Assembly: GCF_009002475.1 (NCBI RefSeq)
Contig: NZ_AP019860.1
Location: 6,462,501-6,526,500 of the forward strand
Reading direction: 5' to 3'
Length of the DNA stretch: 64,000 bases
Source: Candidatus Uabimicrobium amorphum
GTDB lineage: Bacteria > Planctomycetota > Uabimicrobiia > Uabimicrobiales > Uabimicrobiaceae
Part shown: positions 1 through 9,379 of the stretch, piece by piece
How positions within the stretch are numbered: the first letter of the stretch is position 1
How the letters are laid out: each line of letters opens with the position of its first letter
Program-made: the position numbers and the translations under genes
Notes under the pieces: generated by a model
Told to the model about the DNA's origin: nothing
Databases searched by the model: none
What the model saw: only the letters and a program-made list of their open reading frames with translations

Positions 1-2
1 TG

Positions 3-65
3 TTATCATTGTTAGGCCTGATAGTTATTTTAGCAGAACGATTATCCCCAATATTTTTTCCATAG
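3..65 (+). CDS. Possible 3' end of an upstream membrane protein (partial)
   Basis: One frame is open from the window edge to a TAG at 63-65 and encodes about 20 mostly hydrophobic residues (LSLLGLIVILAERLSPIFFP). This resembles the C-terminal transmembrane tails of the kinases in this window. It stops 14 bases before the cytochrome start at 80, as an upstream operon partner would. A second frame is also open here (stop TAA at 77-79), so the choice of frame is uncertain. Too little is visible to name the product. Confidence 0.3.
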   Translation, partial: LSLLGLIVILAERLSPIFFP

Positions 66-79
66 TAGGAAGATTGTAA

Positions 80-2320
80 ATGGACATAGAAGAAACCAAA
101 AATTTATGGAGTAAGATACTCACTGATGAACAAATGGAAAGCGGTAACGTACGAAAAACTTACAAGGGAAATAGCCCCAGTAAATCACAAAGCAATGTAA
201 AACACAGTGGAAAACGAAGAGAAACAATTCTGCACAAAACGGCAGAATTGGATGAACAAAAAAATCTAGCAAGAGTTGATGCGGAAGAAACAACTGTGCA
301 ACAAGGCCCACCAACCATAAAAGAAAAAATACAGGACAAGAAAAATTTCGATAACGCGAATAACTATTATAAGAATGATCTACCCGATTATGGTGCTGTA
401 AAACAAGCGGTATCCTCACTATCAACTAAAGATATTTTGGAAACTGGTCATTACCAAAATATGTTTATGTTGCGCATCATTCTTTTTGTAAGGTCGATTT
501 TTTCTCATATCGAAAAGTTTATGGCAAAAATAAAAATGTCTTATGTTGCCATTGCTGTTTTAGTTCCTGCTATCATTATTGCTATTGCTAATTCAGCGCA
601 GTTGGGAGAATTAACATCAGCACATGCGGCCATTCATACAAGTAAACAAAATTGTCATATGTGCCACACGCAAGACAAAAATCCACGTAATGATGCTTTA
701 CAGTGTACAGTTTGTCATCAACAATCTTCCGATGAGATAAAAAATGTTACAGCATTAAATGCTCACGGCTTACCAGAAGAATATTGGGAAAAACATAACC
801 CTGATTTTTGGAAGACTCAACAAAATTCTTTCTTTAACTTTAGTATAAAGAAACCTTTTGCACAAAAACTAGATGAGATAGATATACAAAAAAATGAAAA
901 ACTTCCCCCGCTAGCTTGTTCTGCTTGTCACCAAGAACACCAAGGACGTAATTCCATACTCACTAAGTTAAGCAACCGTAAATGTCAAACATGCCACAAG
1001 AAAAAGTTTGCCAATTTTTCCGCTGACCACGCCGAGTTTAATCAATACCCCTATAAGCGACGGACAAATATTATGTTTGACCACGTATCACATTTTTCTG
1101 ACTATTATCGATATAAGAAAAAAGAAGGTATAAGTGTATCACAGAATTGCCAAACATGTCACAAATTTGGGCAAGGTGAACAGATGGCTCTAAACAGTTT
1201 CGAGGAAACCTGCGCCCAATGTCATCAAAAAGATATACTTAAAGAAGACGAAGATTTGAATATTATTCGCTTCCCAGGATTTTTAATCGAAGACTTTTAT
1301 GCTCAGTCTAAGGCATTCAAAATGCGTCCCAAGTTTAGAAAGTGGCCCTCTCTAGATGAAGAAGATTCTGGGGAAGCCACTGATCTGATGCGTTTATTAC
1401 TTTCAAAAGATAAAGAACTGGAAGAAGAAGATATTTCTGAATATGTAGAAACATTCTTGGTTGATATGATCGCGGAATCTCCTTCGGACGAAGACGAAAA
1501 TGAAATTAGGGCAATTAACGCATATGTACTAATGATCAAACGTCTTTGCGATGAAATAACGAATGAAGATACATCCGCTCTAAAGGAACGTTTACAAAAA
1601 GTTCTCAGTGTTTCTATCAACAACAAAACACTTGATAATCTATTTCCTAACGTTAGTAATATTTTGCAAGTAGTGGAAGAGCGAATTCTTCCGCCAATAA
1701 ACTCTAAGCGCAAAAGGCATTTCAACGCTTTTGAGTTCGAAGAGAAAGAACTTCCTACAGGATGGTATTTCAGCAACTATACATTACAATATCGCCCCAT
1801 GAAACATAAAGATTCCTTCATGAAAACGTGGTTAGATTTGATGGCAAAAACTTATAACACAGATGCTCCTGACTATTACGATGAAGTCCAAGGGAATACT
1901 AGTTATATAATGAGTGCCATGAATCGTTGTCTCAAATGTCACAGTGTTGAAAAGTCTTCACAAAAAGACTCGGTGTTAAAAATTAACTGGAAACCTGGTA
2001 AGCGAGGAGAGGAAGTTCAATTTACACGTTTTTCGCATCAGCCGCACGTTTTAGCGCAAATGGATTGTTCTTCCTGCCATACATTAAAAAAATATCCAGA
2101 CTTTAATAAAGCAGCCTATAATAAATCTTTCAGTAGTCACAATAGCAAAAAATTTGTGAGTGATTTTAAGTTTATCTCAAAAGATTTGTGTAGTAAGTGT
2201 CACAATCGTAATTTAGTAGGCGAAAATTGTACATCTTGTCATAATTATCATGCGGCCTCATTTAGTAAACAGTTTCATGACTCTTCCAATTTTAAAACAG
2301 AAACTTCTAATAAAAAATAA
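80..2320 (+). CDS. Membrane-anchored decaheme cytochrome c with N-terminal SLW-type tag
   Basis: The 746-residue protein begins with the tag shared with the kinases (MDIEETKNLWSKI...RKTYK). A charged, probably cytoplasmic region follows, then one membrane segment at about residues 154-173 and a large periplasmic part. Ten CxxCH haem c sites are visible, from CHMCH near residue 192 to CTSCH near 717. Haems 6 (about 378) and 7 (about 617) are separated by about 235 haem-free residues that are strongly conserved in the paralogue at 5245. Covalent haem attachment implies periplasmic electron transfer; the donor and acceptor are unknown. AGGAAG precedes the ATG at 80. The downstream neighbour is a small secreted protein, and the pair recurs at 5245-9174. 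Confidence 0.88.
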   Translation: MDIEETKNLWSKILTDEQMESGNVRKTYKGNSPSKSQSNVKHSGKRRETILHKTAELDEQKNLARVDAEETTVQQGPPTIKEKIQDKKNFDNANNYYKNDLPDYGAVKQAVSSLSTKDILETGHYQNMFMLRIILFVRSIFSHIEKFMAKIKMSYVAIAVLVPAIIIAIANSAQLGELTSAHAAIHTSKQNCHMCHTQDKNPRNDALQCTVCHQQSSDEIKNVTALNAHGLPEEYWEKHNPDFWKTQQNSFFNFSIKKPFAQKLDEIDIQKNEKLPPLACSACHQEHQGRNSILTKLSNRKCQTCHKKKFANFSADHAEFNQYPYKRRTNIMFDHVSHFSDYYRYKKKEGISVSQNCQTCHKFGQGEQMALNSFEETCAQCHQKDILKEDEDLNIIRFPGFLIEDFYAQSKAFKMRPKFRKWPSLDEEDSGEATDLMRLLLSKDKELEEEDISEYVETFLVDMIAESPSDEDENEIRAINAYVLMIKRLCDEITNEDTSALKERLQKVLSVSINNKTLDNLFPNVSNILQVVEERILPPINSKRKRHFNAFEFEEKELPTGWYFSNYTLQYRPMKHKDSFMKTWLDLMAKTYNTDAPDYYDEVQGNTSYIMSAMNRCLKCHSVEKSSQKDSVLKINWKPGKRGEEVQFTRFSHQPHVLAQMDCSSCHTLKKYPDFNKAAYNKSFSSHNSKKFVSDFKFISKDLCSKCHNRNLVGENCTSCHNYHAASFSKQFHDSSNFKTETSNKK

Positions 2321-2404
2321 CGTAAAAGTTTTGAGCTATTCATCATTAAACATATAGTTTTTTATACAACAAGACTAAAAAAAATTTTTTTATCAGAGAA
2401 ACTC

Positions 2405-2416
2405 CGTCGTATTGAT
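2405..2416 (+). promoter_or_regulatory. Shared upstream 12-mer CGTCGTATTGAT, copy 1
   Basis: This 12-mer lies 44 bases upstream of the ATG at 2461. It is identical at 8597-8608 and at 28757-28768, upstream of three genes for exported proteins. The first two copies are inside a duplication, but the third precedes an unrelated astacin gene. It could be a regulator site or promoter element; no function is shown. Confidence 0.45.
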
Positions 2417-2460
2417 GAGTAAAGAAAAACAAATTCATACTTTCAATTAGGAGTTTCGTG

Positions 2461-2982
2461 ATGAAAAAGTGCTTAACTATTTTGACGATGACAGTTCTCT
2501 CCAGTTTTGTTTTTGCAGGAAGTAGCAAAGGTGAAGTTCAGAGAAATATCAAACGCGGTGGTTGGGACGTCGTTTGGGGAGTGACGATCGACGAGAAAGA
2601 ATACATCAAATTCGGTTTATCCGCGTATTCTGGAAATCCATGGGTTTACTTCAGCAATTACTTGGATAGAAATATCGATCATTTTGCGCGGAACCTAAGA
2701 GGTGTAGGTAAAAGAGCGTTAAAAGATTTGATCATCAGATCTTTTAAAAGCAGAGGTGCGAAGATGAGAATAGGACGCATCGAAGTGAAGGCAGGTATCG
2801 CAACCTACCGAAGATGGAAAAGAGTTGTGTATGATGAGCCAAGAACTAGAAAAGTAAAACGATGGATCAACAAAAGATGGGGATGGTGGACGTGGTCGGT
2901 GGAGTTCTATACCGCTCGCGTGGCGAAAAGAATATCTCTACCCAATCACCATCAACCGTACGTAGCTTTTCGCATTCGATAA
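2461..2982 (+). CDS. Small secreted basic protein with GGWxVxWG...QPYxAxRI domain
   Basis: The product has a signal peptide (MKKCLTILTMTVLSSFVFAG) and about 150 mature residues rich in Arg, Lys and Trp. It belongs to no family I recognise. Its ends are diagnostic: GGWDVVWG near the mature N-terminus and IEVKAGIATY...HHQPYVAFRIR at the C-terminus. The same frame of motifs (GGWRVAWG, IRVHFKAGVAEY, WQPYIAVRI) ends the large secreted protein at 30026-31723, so this is a real domain. The ATG at 2461 is preferred over the GTG three bases upstream, because AGGAG lies 7 bases before it. The paralogue at 8653 is nearly identical, differing mainly in a short stretch near the end. Confidence 0.85.
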   Translation: MKKCLTILTMTVLSSFVFAGSSKGEVQRNIKRGGWDVVWGVTIDEKEYIKFGLSAYSGNPWVYFSNYLDRNIDHFARNLRGVGKRALKDLIIRSFKSRGAKMRIGRIEVKAGIATYRRWKRVVYDEPRTRKVKRWINKRWGWWTWSVEFYTARVAKRISLPNHHQPYVAFRIR

Positions 2983-3417
2983 CAAGTGAACCCACATACA
3001 TAGTTTATGCAAACGACAGAAGACATCAAGACAGAAAGTTAGCTTCTAATACATTAAAAATATACAATCATCAATAAGCAATATACAAACCTCAACAAAA
3101 TGAAAACGAAACATCAATTCGTCGATACAAGCTTTGATAAATGGCCGTATCAACGAATTGATGCAATTTTGTTTTAAAGCCCACCATAATCCCTCATTAT
3201 TACTTCTGGTTTGCTACGAGATCAATTTACTTGAGCCTCGTGAAGCTAATCGAGCTCGTTTTCAAATTTTCATAAAAAACAGCTAGCTCAAAATTGAGTC
3301 ATTTTTGTTATTTTGTTTTGTGTAGAAAGTACTTAAAATTGATGTATCTGACACAAAAGAAATATCAATTGTTGTACACATATCGACATTGTATACAACT
3401 AGTTTTGGGAATCCATA
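2983..3417. other. 435-base intergenic region with one long hairpin
   Basis: No convincing gene is present between the small secreted protein and the kinase at 3418. The region holds a long inverted repeat at 3112-3163 and AT-rich sequence leading into the kinase. No strong Shine-Dalgarno is visible just before 3418. Confidence 0.6.
3112..3163. terminator. Long hairpin, possible terminator or RNA structure
   Basis: CATCAATTCGT (3112-3122) pairs perfectly with ACGAATTGATG (3153-3163). The stem continues after one mismatch with GATAC/GTATC and leaves a loop of about 18 bases. CAATTTTGTTTT follows. It lies about 130 bases downstream of the stop at 2982, so it could end that transcript, although the T-tract is interrupted. 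Confidence 0.5.
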
Positions 3418-5211
3418 ATGCCAGAAGAAAAAGATGTAACATTTTCGCATGAAAAAACACTTGCAAAAAAAGAGATAAGTCAAACATTCACAAATGAAAA
3501 AACAATTGCCAACGAAAAGGTAAACCGAACTTTCACAAATGAAAAAACAATTGCGAATATAGAAATCAGCGAAACTTTCACAAGCCAAAATACAGTTGCC
3601 CCAAATTTCGGTCAAAATAATCAAAACGTCGACATAGCAAATACTGCACAAATGAGTTATGGAAACGAGGACTATGAAATTTTAGATGAGATTGCACGTG
3701 GGGGAATGGGAGTTGTTTTTCGTGGCAAACAACATAGTTTACAACGCGAAGTCGCCATCAAAAAAATGATGGACAATGACAAGAATAAAAAGAGTAGTTT
3801 TGTTTTCGAATCTCTAGTGACTGCTTTTCTAGATCACCCCAATATTGTTCCGGTGTATGAGCTAAAACAGTCTTCACAGCAGATTATGCTCGCGATGAAG
3901 CTTGTCGGTGGTGTGCCATGGAGTTCTTTACTACATCCCAAAACGGCAGAGCAGCGTAAAATGGCCGCAAGCTATGATACACAAGATCACATTAATATCT
4001 TGTTTAGTGTTATGAATGCTGTAGATTTTGCCCACAGCAAGAAAATCGTCCATTGCGATTTAAAACCTTCAAATGTCATGATTGGCGCGTTTGGCGAAGT
4101 TTTGGTCATGGACTGGGGGATTGCGGTGGATATTGATGACAGTAGAGTAAATACGCCTAAGGCAATCCATCGATTGTATGTCAGACACCCTATGGGAACA
4201 CCAAGTTATATGCCCATTGAATTAGCGCGAGGCCAAGGACGTGATATTGGACCGTGGACAGATGTGTACTTGCTCGGTGGTATTTTATATGAAATCTTAA
4301 CACGGAAGTTGCCAAATACTGGAGAGAATATTTTGCAAATTTTGGCAAAACTCACCGAAGAATTGCAGCTGAAATTTACAGAGGATGTACCACTAGAGAT
4401 ACAGCAAATTTGTGTTCGCGCTTTGCAAAAAAATAAGAATCAGCGTTATCAGGTAATTAAGGAATTCAAAAAAGACATCGAAAACTTTTTAAAGCATAGG
4501 GAGAGCATTGATATTAGTAACAGAGCTCAAAAATCTCTGGCGATAAGTCTTGATAAAATTGAACACTTGAAAAAGAATCGAAAAAAGGTTGATGGCTATG
4601 AACTGATTTACAATGATTTATCGAGTACGATTGCCTCTTTCCAGGAAGCATTGGCATTGTGGAAAGGTAACTCTCGAGCAATCGAAGGGGAATATGCCGC
4701 ACGCTTGTCATATTTGAAATTTGCTTTGGCCAATCAGGATATTGCCATTGCAAAATCGCAAATCATATTTTTGAAACGTTTTGCTGATAATTCTCTTGAT
4801 ATAAAGAAAATAGAAAAAGAAATACACAAAAAAGACCAAGAAAAAAAAACGATGGTTCATATTTTGAGCCGTATAAAAATAACGTTGTACTGTTGGGTTA
4901 TTTACCATTTTACGGGTTTTCTCAAAGCAATTTTTATTTCAGGTAATCCATTTATTGAAAATAAAGACACGTATACAGTACCAGTAGTTGTATTTTTGAT
5001 CACTATTCTTACAATTCTTTCATTACGTTTTTCAATAAAACAAATTTTTTTATATATAGCTAAGATATTTAGTTCTGCGCTCGCTTTGAGCGTTCTTATG
5101 GCATGCATCCTTTATGTTGGAATTTACATTTACGCTTTTTGCTTATCATTGTGGAATTATAGTGAATATCTCCGATTTATGAATGAATTTCAATCGTTTA
5201 TGAGTAAATAA
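3418..5211 (+). CDS. Transmembrane Ser/Thr protein kinase with TF[ST]xExT repeats
   Basis: The N-terminal 75 residues carry four TF[ST]-type repeats (TFSHEKT, TFTNEKT twice, TFTSQNT) but no SLW tag. A protein kinase domain follows at about residues 85-350: glycine loop ARGGMGVVF, VAIKK lysine, HCDLKPSN catalytic loop and MDWG in place of DFG. After the kinase comes a TPR-like helical segment (residues about 400-455), then a coiled basic stretch and two or three membrane helices (about 505-580). The kinase should face the cytoplasm. It lies between the two cytochrome units, 33 bases before the second cytochrome, so it is probably co-transcribed with it. The start follows a poor Shine-Dalgarno. 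Confidence 0.9.
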   Translation: MPEEKDVTFSHEKTLAKKEISQTFTNEKTIANEKVNRTFTNEKTIANIEISETFTSQNTVAPNFGQNNQNVDIANTAQMSYGNEDYEILDEIARGGMGVVFRGKQHSLQREVAIKKMMDNDKNKKSSFVFESLVTAFLDHPNIVPVYELKQSSQQIMLAMKLVGGVPWSSLLHPKTAEQRKMAASYDTQDHINILFSVMNAVDFAHSKKIVHCDLKPSNVMIGAFGEVLVMDWGIAVDIDDSRVNTPKAIHRLYVRHPMGTPSYMPIELARGQGRDIGPWTDVYLLGGILYEILTRKLPNTGENILQILAKLTEELQLKFTEDVPLEIQQICVRALQKNKNQRYQVIKEFKKDIENFLKHRESIDISNRAQKSLAISLDKIEHLKKNRKKVDGYELIYNDLSSTIASFQEALALWKGNSRAIEGEYAARLSYLKFALANQDIAIAKSQIIFLKRFADNSLDIKKIEKEIHKKDQEKKTMVHILSRIKITLYCWVIYHFTGFLKAIFISGNPFIENKDTYTVPVVVFLITILTILSLRFSIKQIFLYIAKIFSSALALSVLMACILYVGIYIYAFCLSLWNYSEYLRFMNEFQSFMSK

Positions 5212-5244
5212 TGAATCAATACAATAAAAAGGTAGAAAAAATTC

Positions 5245-8200
5245 ATGGATATTGAAGAGACAAAAGAAATATGGCTTAAAATAATTTCCGACGAAGAAAT
5301 GCAAAATGGCAGTATAAAAAAGACATACAAGAGCTACAATTCAAATAAAGTGCTAGTTGACGATATTCCAAACAGTTCGAATAGCGTAGATCCTCTTAAA
5401 GAGGAACCAAAAGAAAATAGCGTAAACCAAATTCCTGAAGAAAGAGCACGTATATCCTCAGCGCAAACAGATATAAACAGCTCAGAAAATGATATCCCAA
5501 CAGACAATACAACAGAGCGTGCCGTTGCTTTTTCCACCGAAGATTTTTCAGAAATAGAAAATAGAAAAGAAAGTTTGATTCTTTGGAAAATAAATTCTAC
5601 GTTCAGATTTTTGGGCAATTATTTCCGTTTTTTAGATAAAAAATTTAAGATCAAATCCTCATATGTATTGGTTACAGTAACTTTTCTAATTATATTTTTG
5701 ATTTATAATTCGTTGCAGCAAGGTAAAATTACAACGGCACACAATATTGCAAGTATGCGTGTTAATCCAGAAAATAGCTGCTCGACTTGTCATCAAGGAC
5801 AAGGTATTTCAAATACAGAAAGATGTATTCGCTGCCACCAACAAGAAACAGATATTAGAGGGGAAGAGTCTTCATCAGCAGCGCTAAATATTCATGGTTT
5901 ATCACAAAATCATTGGAAGAAGTATGGTCTGAATGATAAAAAAGTTGAAGAATTTCGTTTTTCCCAAACGCTGTCGCAAGCTAAAAAAAATCTAGACAAT
6001 GCCGTCTCTCCTCAAATAGCTTGCTCTTCTTGTCATAAAGAACATCAAGGACGTAATTTCAATCTCTCGGTGGTTGATAATAACAGTTGTCAGATATGCC
6101 ATAACCAAAGTTCTTCTGATTTTTGGAAAGGCCATCCAAATTTTGATAACTACCCGCATAAAAAAGGTACTCATATCTACTTCAATCACACAAACCACTT
6201 TGAGGAGTACTTTGAGGATCGCAGTAGGTCTAGCACAGCACCTCACAACTGCAATGCGTGCCACGAACTAGATAAAAGTGAGCAAGCCATGTTAACTAAA
6301 AATTTTGAAGAGGCTTGTAATCAATGCCATCAAACAAACATTTTGAAAGAGGATGAAGACATTGCTGTTATCCGCTTTCCAGGATTCTTAACGGAAAAAT
6401 TTTATCTGCAGTCTAAACAATTCGAAGTACGCCCCAAATTTACCCACTGGCCTTCTATAGACAAAGAAGATACAGGCGAAGCTACTGATTTTATGAGGCT
6501 TTTGTTGTCCAAAGATAAAGAATTAAGTGATGACGATATATCGAAATACTTAGATACGTTTTTGTACGATCACATCGCAGATTCTCCTACGAATGGCAAA
6601 AAGAATGAAATCAAAGCCATCAATGCATACATAATGATGATTCAGCGTCTTTGTGACGAGATTACTAGTGAGAATACCTTGGCACTAAAACGACGTCTCG
6701 AAAAAATACTACACGTTTCCATTAAAAGTGAAACGATAAAAAATCTATTTCCGAATGTTGCTGAGTTTCTACAAGTAATTCAATCTCGCGTTTTTCCTCC
6801 TATTAATACCCAAGACAGCAAGCGGTTTAATAACTTTGAGTTCAAAGACGAAAACTCTCCTACAGGTTGGTACTTTCGTAATTATACATTACACTATCGA
6901 CCTTCCCGACACAAAGATCCGGTCATGAAAGCATGGTTAGATTTAATGGTTAGAAGCTACAACACCGACAAGCCTGATTCTGAAGGTGAAGTGGAAGGCA
7001 ACACCCATTATGTTTTGAATGCGGTAAATCGTTGTTTAAAATGCCACACTATTGATAAAGTAGAAAGTAAAGATGCGGCGTGGGAAATTAACTGGGAATC
7101 TAGTAAAACAAAACCCAAAGTACAATTCACACGTTTTTCACATCGGGAACATATCTTAGCAGAAATGGATTGTTCCTCTTGCCATATATTAAAAAAACAA
7201 GATCCTGTTGGAGGCAACAACAAATTTTTTGATGAGAATTATGATCGCAAAAAACTCATTAGCTTTCGGTCTATATCGAAAGATTTGTGTAGCAGTTGTC
7301 ATAATCGCAATGTCGCAAATGAAAAATGCACCACGTGTCATAACTATCATGCTAGGTCATTTAAAACAGATCCTTATGGCAGTATAAGGTACATGGTCGA
7401 CCAATATAAAAATGAGATGGCAAATACAAAATCAGTGGTAGATCAACACGAGAATGATGTTGTACAAAAAAGCAGAAAAAGAAAGGCTGATATACAAGTT
7501 GTTCAGAAGAACCAAGCAACAACATCAAAAAGTAAAATCGAAAAAACGCAAGAAAAAACAACGAAGGTTTTCTTGTCAAAACAGGAAACTCAACAGCAAA
7601 TCAAAAGAATTTCGGCGATAAAAAAACGACCTGTAGATATAAAAAAAATAGTAACGGCAAAAAAATGTGGCTTCTGCCATACCCAAGAAGCCCAGGTCTG
7701 GAAAAAAACACCGCATTACAAAACTTTTGCAGAAATGGAAAAAAGACCTAGAGCGAAAAATATTTTCCAAAAACTGGGTGGTAAAGGCTCTATCAAAAAA
7801 AGTGGACGGTGTGACAAATGCCATTATACACAACAGGGAGGTACAAACAAGGTTGTCTCTGGCGTTTCTTGCGAATTGTGTCATGGAGCGGGGAAAGATT
7901 GGATTCTCGTACACAACGACAAAACAGTTGCCAAAATAACGAGACGCCAAAAATCGATAGACAAAGGGATGAACAATCCTGTAGATATATATTCAATAGC
8001 TCAAACTTGCTACGACTGCCACAGTGTGCCTGATGAAGAATTGGTCAATGTAGGTGGTCACAAAGCGGGAAGTGCTTTCGAGTTAGTTAGTTGGTCACAA
8101 GGAACGGAGCGCCACAATTTTGTAACCGCAAATAATAAAGAAAATGCAGTATCATCAAAAGAGAGACTCCGCGTTATGTTTATTACAGGTTTAATGTTAG

Positions 8201-8499
8201 ATTTGGAATATGCTCTACGTGGTTTGGCCAAAGCTACCAAACCTGGAAAATACTATGAAACAATGCTAAGCAAAGTCAATAGAACCTATAAGATACTCAA
8301 GGCAGCAAATAGCAAATCAGGGGGGATAAAAGAAATACAAGAGTTACTGGCACTTTTTGCCAAACTCAATATGAAAAACCGTAATCATCTAGAAACGAGC
8401 GCAAATTGGATAACTCTAAAAGCGCGGCAATTCGTTGGAAATAATGATGGTAGTAAATTGGGTTTTCTGGACGCTTTTATCCCCAAACATTATAAGTAA
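5245..8499 (+). CDS. Membrane-anchored 14-haem cytochrome c with C-terminal tetrahaem extension
   Basis: This 1084-residue paralogue of the protein at 80 has the same plan: N-terminal tag (MDIEETKEIWLKI...KKTYK), one membrane segment at about 138-156 and ten CxxCH sites from about residue 179. It then adds a Lys-rich linker (about 715-800) and a further domain with CGFCH (808), CDKCH (856), CELCH (876) and CYDCH (922). The sequence CGFCHTQEAQVWKKTPH is typical of cytochrome c554-like multihaem proteins. The added domain may give this paralogue its own electron partner. The weak motif AAAAAGG precedes the start. Periplasmic electron transfer is firm; substrate and pathway are not known. Confidence 0.88.
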   Translation: MDIEETKEIWLKIISDEEMQNGSIKKTYKSYNSNKVLVDDIPNSSNSVDPLKEEPKENSVNQIPEERARISSAQTDINSSENDIPTDNTTERAVAFSTEDFSEIENRKESLILWKINSTFRFLGNYFRFLDKKFKIKSSYVLVTVTFLIIFLIYNSLQQGKITTAHNIASMRVNPENSCSTCHQGQGISNTERCIRCHQQETDIRGEESSSAALNIHGLSQNHWKKYGLNDKKVEEFRFSQTLSQAKKNLDNAVSPQIACSSCHKEHQGRNFNLSVVDNNSCQICHNQSSSDFWKGHPNFDNYPHKKGTHIYFNHTNHFEEYFEDRSRSSTAPHNCNACHELDKSEQAMLTKNFEEACNQCHQTNILKEDEDIAVIRFPGFLTEKFYLQSKQFEVRPKFTHWPSIDKEDTGEATDFMRLLLSKDKELSDDDISKYLDTFLYDHIADSPTNGKKNEIKAINAYIMMIQRLCDEITSENTLALKRRLEKILHVSIKSETIKNLFPNVAEFLQVIQSRVFPPINTQDSKRFNNFEFKDENSPTGWYFRNYTLHYRPSRHKDPVMKAWLDLMVRSYNTDKPDSEGEVEGNTHYVLNAVNRCLKCHTIDKVESKDAAWEINWESSKTKPKVQFTRFSHREHILAEMDCSSCHILKKQDPVGGNNKFFDENYDRKKLISFRSISKDLCSSCHNRNVANEKCTTCHNYHARSFKTDPYGSIRYMVDQYKNEMANTKSVVDQHENDVVQKSRKRKADIQVVQKNQATTSKSKIEKTQEKTTKVFLSKQETQQQIKRISAIKKRPVDIKKIVTAKKCGFCHTQEAQVWKKTPHYKTFAEMEKRPRAKNIFQKLGGKGSIKKSGRCDKCHYTQQGGTNKVVSGVSCELCHGAGKDWILVHNDKTVAKITRRQKSIDKGMNNPVDIYSIAQTCYDCHSVPDEELVNVGGHKAGSAFELVSWSQGTERHNFVTANNKENAVSSKERLRVMFITGLMLDLEYALRGLAKATKPGKYYETMLSKVNRTYKILKAANSKSGGIKEIQELLALFAKLNMKNRNHLETSANWITLKARQFVGNNDGSKLGFLDAFIPKHYK

Positions 8500-8596
8500 A
8501 ACGGTAATGCATAATTATTTTTCACTAGTTATTATATAGTGAATACATCGTTTTTTATACAACGAGACTAAAAAAATTTTTTTATCACGGAGACTC

Positions 8597-8608
8597 CGTC
8601 GTATTGAT
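8597..8608 (+). promoter_or_regulatory. Shared upstream 12-mer CGTCGTATTGAT, copy 2
   Basis: Identical to the motifs at 2405 and 28757 and at the same distance from its ATG (8653) as in copy 1. Confidence 0.45.
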
Positions 8609-8652
8609 GAGTAAAGAAAAACAAATTCATACTTTCAATTAGGAGTTTCGTG

Positions 8653-9174
8653 ATGAAAAAGTGCTTAACTATTTTGACGATGACAGTTCTCTCGAGTTTT
8701 GTTTTTGCAGGGAGTAGCAAAGGTGAAGTCCAAAGAAATATCAAACGCGGTGGTTGGGACGTCGTTTGGGGAGTGACGATCGATGAGAAAGAATACATCA
8801 AATTCGGTTTATCCGCGTATTCTGGAAATCCTTGGGTTTACTTCAGCAATTACTTGGATAGAAATATCGATCATTTTGCGCGGAACCTAAGAGGTGTAGG
8901 TAAAAGAGCGTTAAAAGATTTGATCATCAGATCTTTTAAAAGCAGAGGTGCGAAAATGAGAATAGGACGCATCGAGGTGAAGGCTGGTATCGCAACCTAC
9001 CGAAGATGGAAAAGAGTTGTGTATGATGAGCCAAGAACCAGAAAAGTAAAACGATGGATCAACAAAAGATGGGGATGGTGGACGTGGACAGTTCAAGTGT
9101 ATACCGCCCGCGTGACAAAAAGAATACCTCTGCCCAATCACCATCAGCCATATGTCGCTTTTCGCATCCGATAA
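8653..9174 (+). CDS. Small secreted basic protein, second copy
   Basis: Near-identical to the product of 2461-2982: signal peptide ending SSFVFAG, GGWDVVWG, IGRIEVKAGIATY, a Trp-rich patch (KRWGWWTW) and the HHQPYVAFRIR end. AGGAG sits 7 bases before the ATG. It follows the 14-haem cytochrome, as its twin follows the 10-haem one. This suggests the secreted protein works with, or is regulated with, the cytochromes. Function unknown. Confidence 0.85.
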   Translation: MKKCLTILTMTVLSSFVFAGSSKGEVQRNIKRGGWDVVWGVTIDEKEYIKFGLSAYSGNPWVYFSNYLDRNIDHFARNLRGVGKRALKDLIIRSFKSRGAKMRIGRIEVKAGIATYRRWKRVVYDEPRTRKVKRWINKRWGWWTWTVQVYTARVTKRIPLPNHHQPYVAFRIR

Positions 9175-9184
9175 CCTGCATGAG

Positions 9185-9213
9185 CCACCATTGATTTACA
9201 ATCGCGATGGTGG
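9185..9213. terminator. Hairpin downstream of the secreted-protein gene
   Basis: CCACCAT (9185-9191) pairs with ATGGTGG (9207-9213) around a 15-base loop, just after the stop at 9174. The stem is short and not followed by a T-tract. Confidence 0.35.
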
Positions 9214-9250
9214 ATAGGCCAAACTTGGTGTGCAACTGTACTACGCAGGG

Positions 9251-9288
9251 TTTGATTGTGGCTGCCAATGATCATAGCCACAATCAAA
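9251..9288. terminator. Perfect 13-bp hairpin between convergent genes
   Basis: TTTGATTGTGGCT (9251-9263) and AGCCACAATCAAA (9276-9288) are perfect complements around a 12-base loop. The hairpin lies between genes converging from 9174 (+) and 9380 (-), where a bidirectional transcription stop is expected. It lacks a classical long U-tract. Confidence 0.55.
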
Positions 9289-9379
9289 GTGCACATATAA
9301 AAAATGATAACTTCCTTTCCCCCTAACTTCCGAGCCATAAGCCTTACCAACATTTATCAGAAAGTCTAACCTTCTAGGC

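Larger units (their letters stand above)
2358..2982 (+). repeat. Long direct repeat, copy A (upstream region plus secreted-protein gene)
   Basis: About 625 bases, from TTTTTTATACAAC in the intergenic region through the whole small secreted-protein gene, recur at 8551-9174 with only scattered substitutions and small indels. The repeat ends near both stop codons, and the sequences downstream are unrelated. The flanking cytochrome genes are also paralogous but much more diverged. Confidence 0.9.
8551..9174 (+). repeat. Long direct repeat, copy B
   Basis: This is the second copy of the repeat at 2358-2982. It includes the upstream AT tract, the CGTCGTATTGAT motif, the ribosome binding site and the whole small secreted-protein gene. 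Differences cluster in the last 40 codons, for example WSVEFYTARVAKRIS in copy A against WTVQVYTARVTKRIP here. Confidence 0.9.

Noticed and set aside
1303..1776. 157-codon open frame on the minus strand
   Set aside because: It is antisense to the conserved haem-free insertion of the cytochrome and has no supporting signal.
2862..3077. 71-codon frame overlapping the end of the small secreted-protein gene
   Set aside because: It is a shifted frame of that gene and is not preserved in the near-identical second copy.
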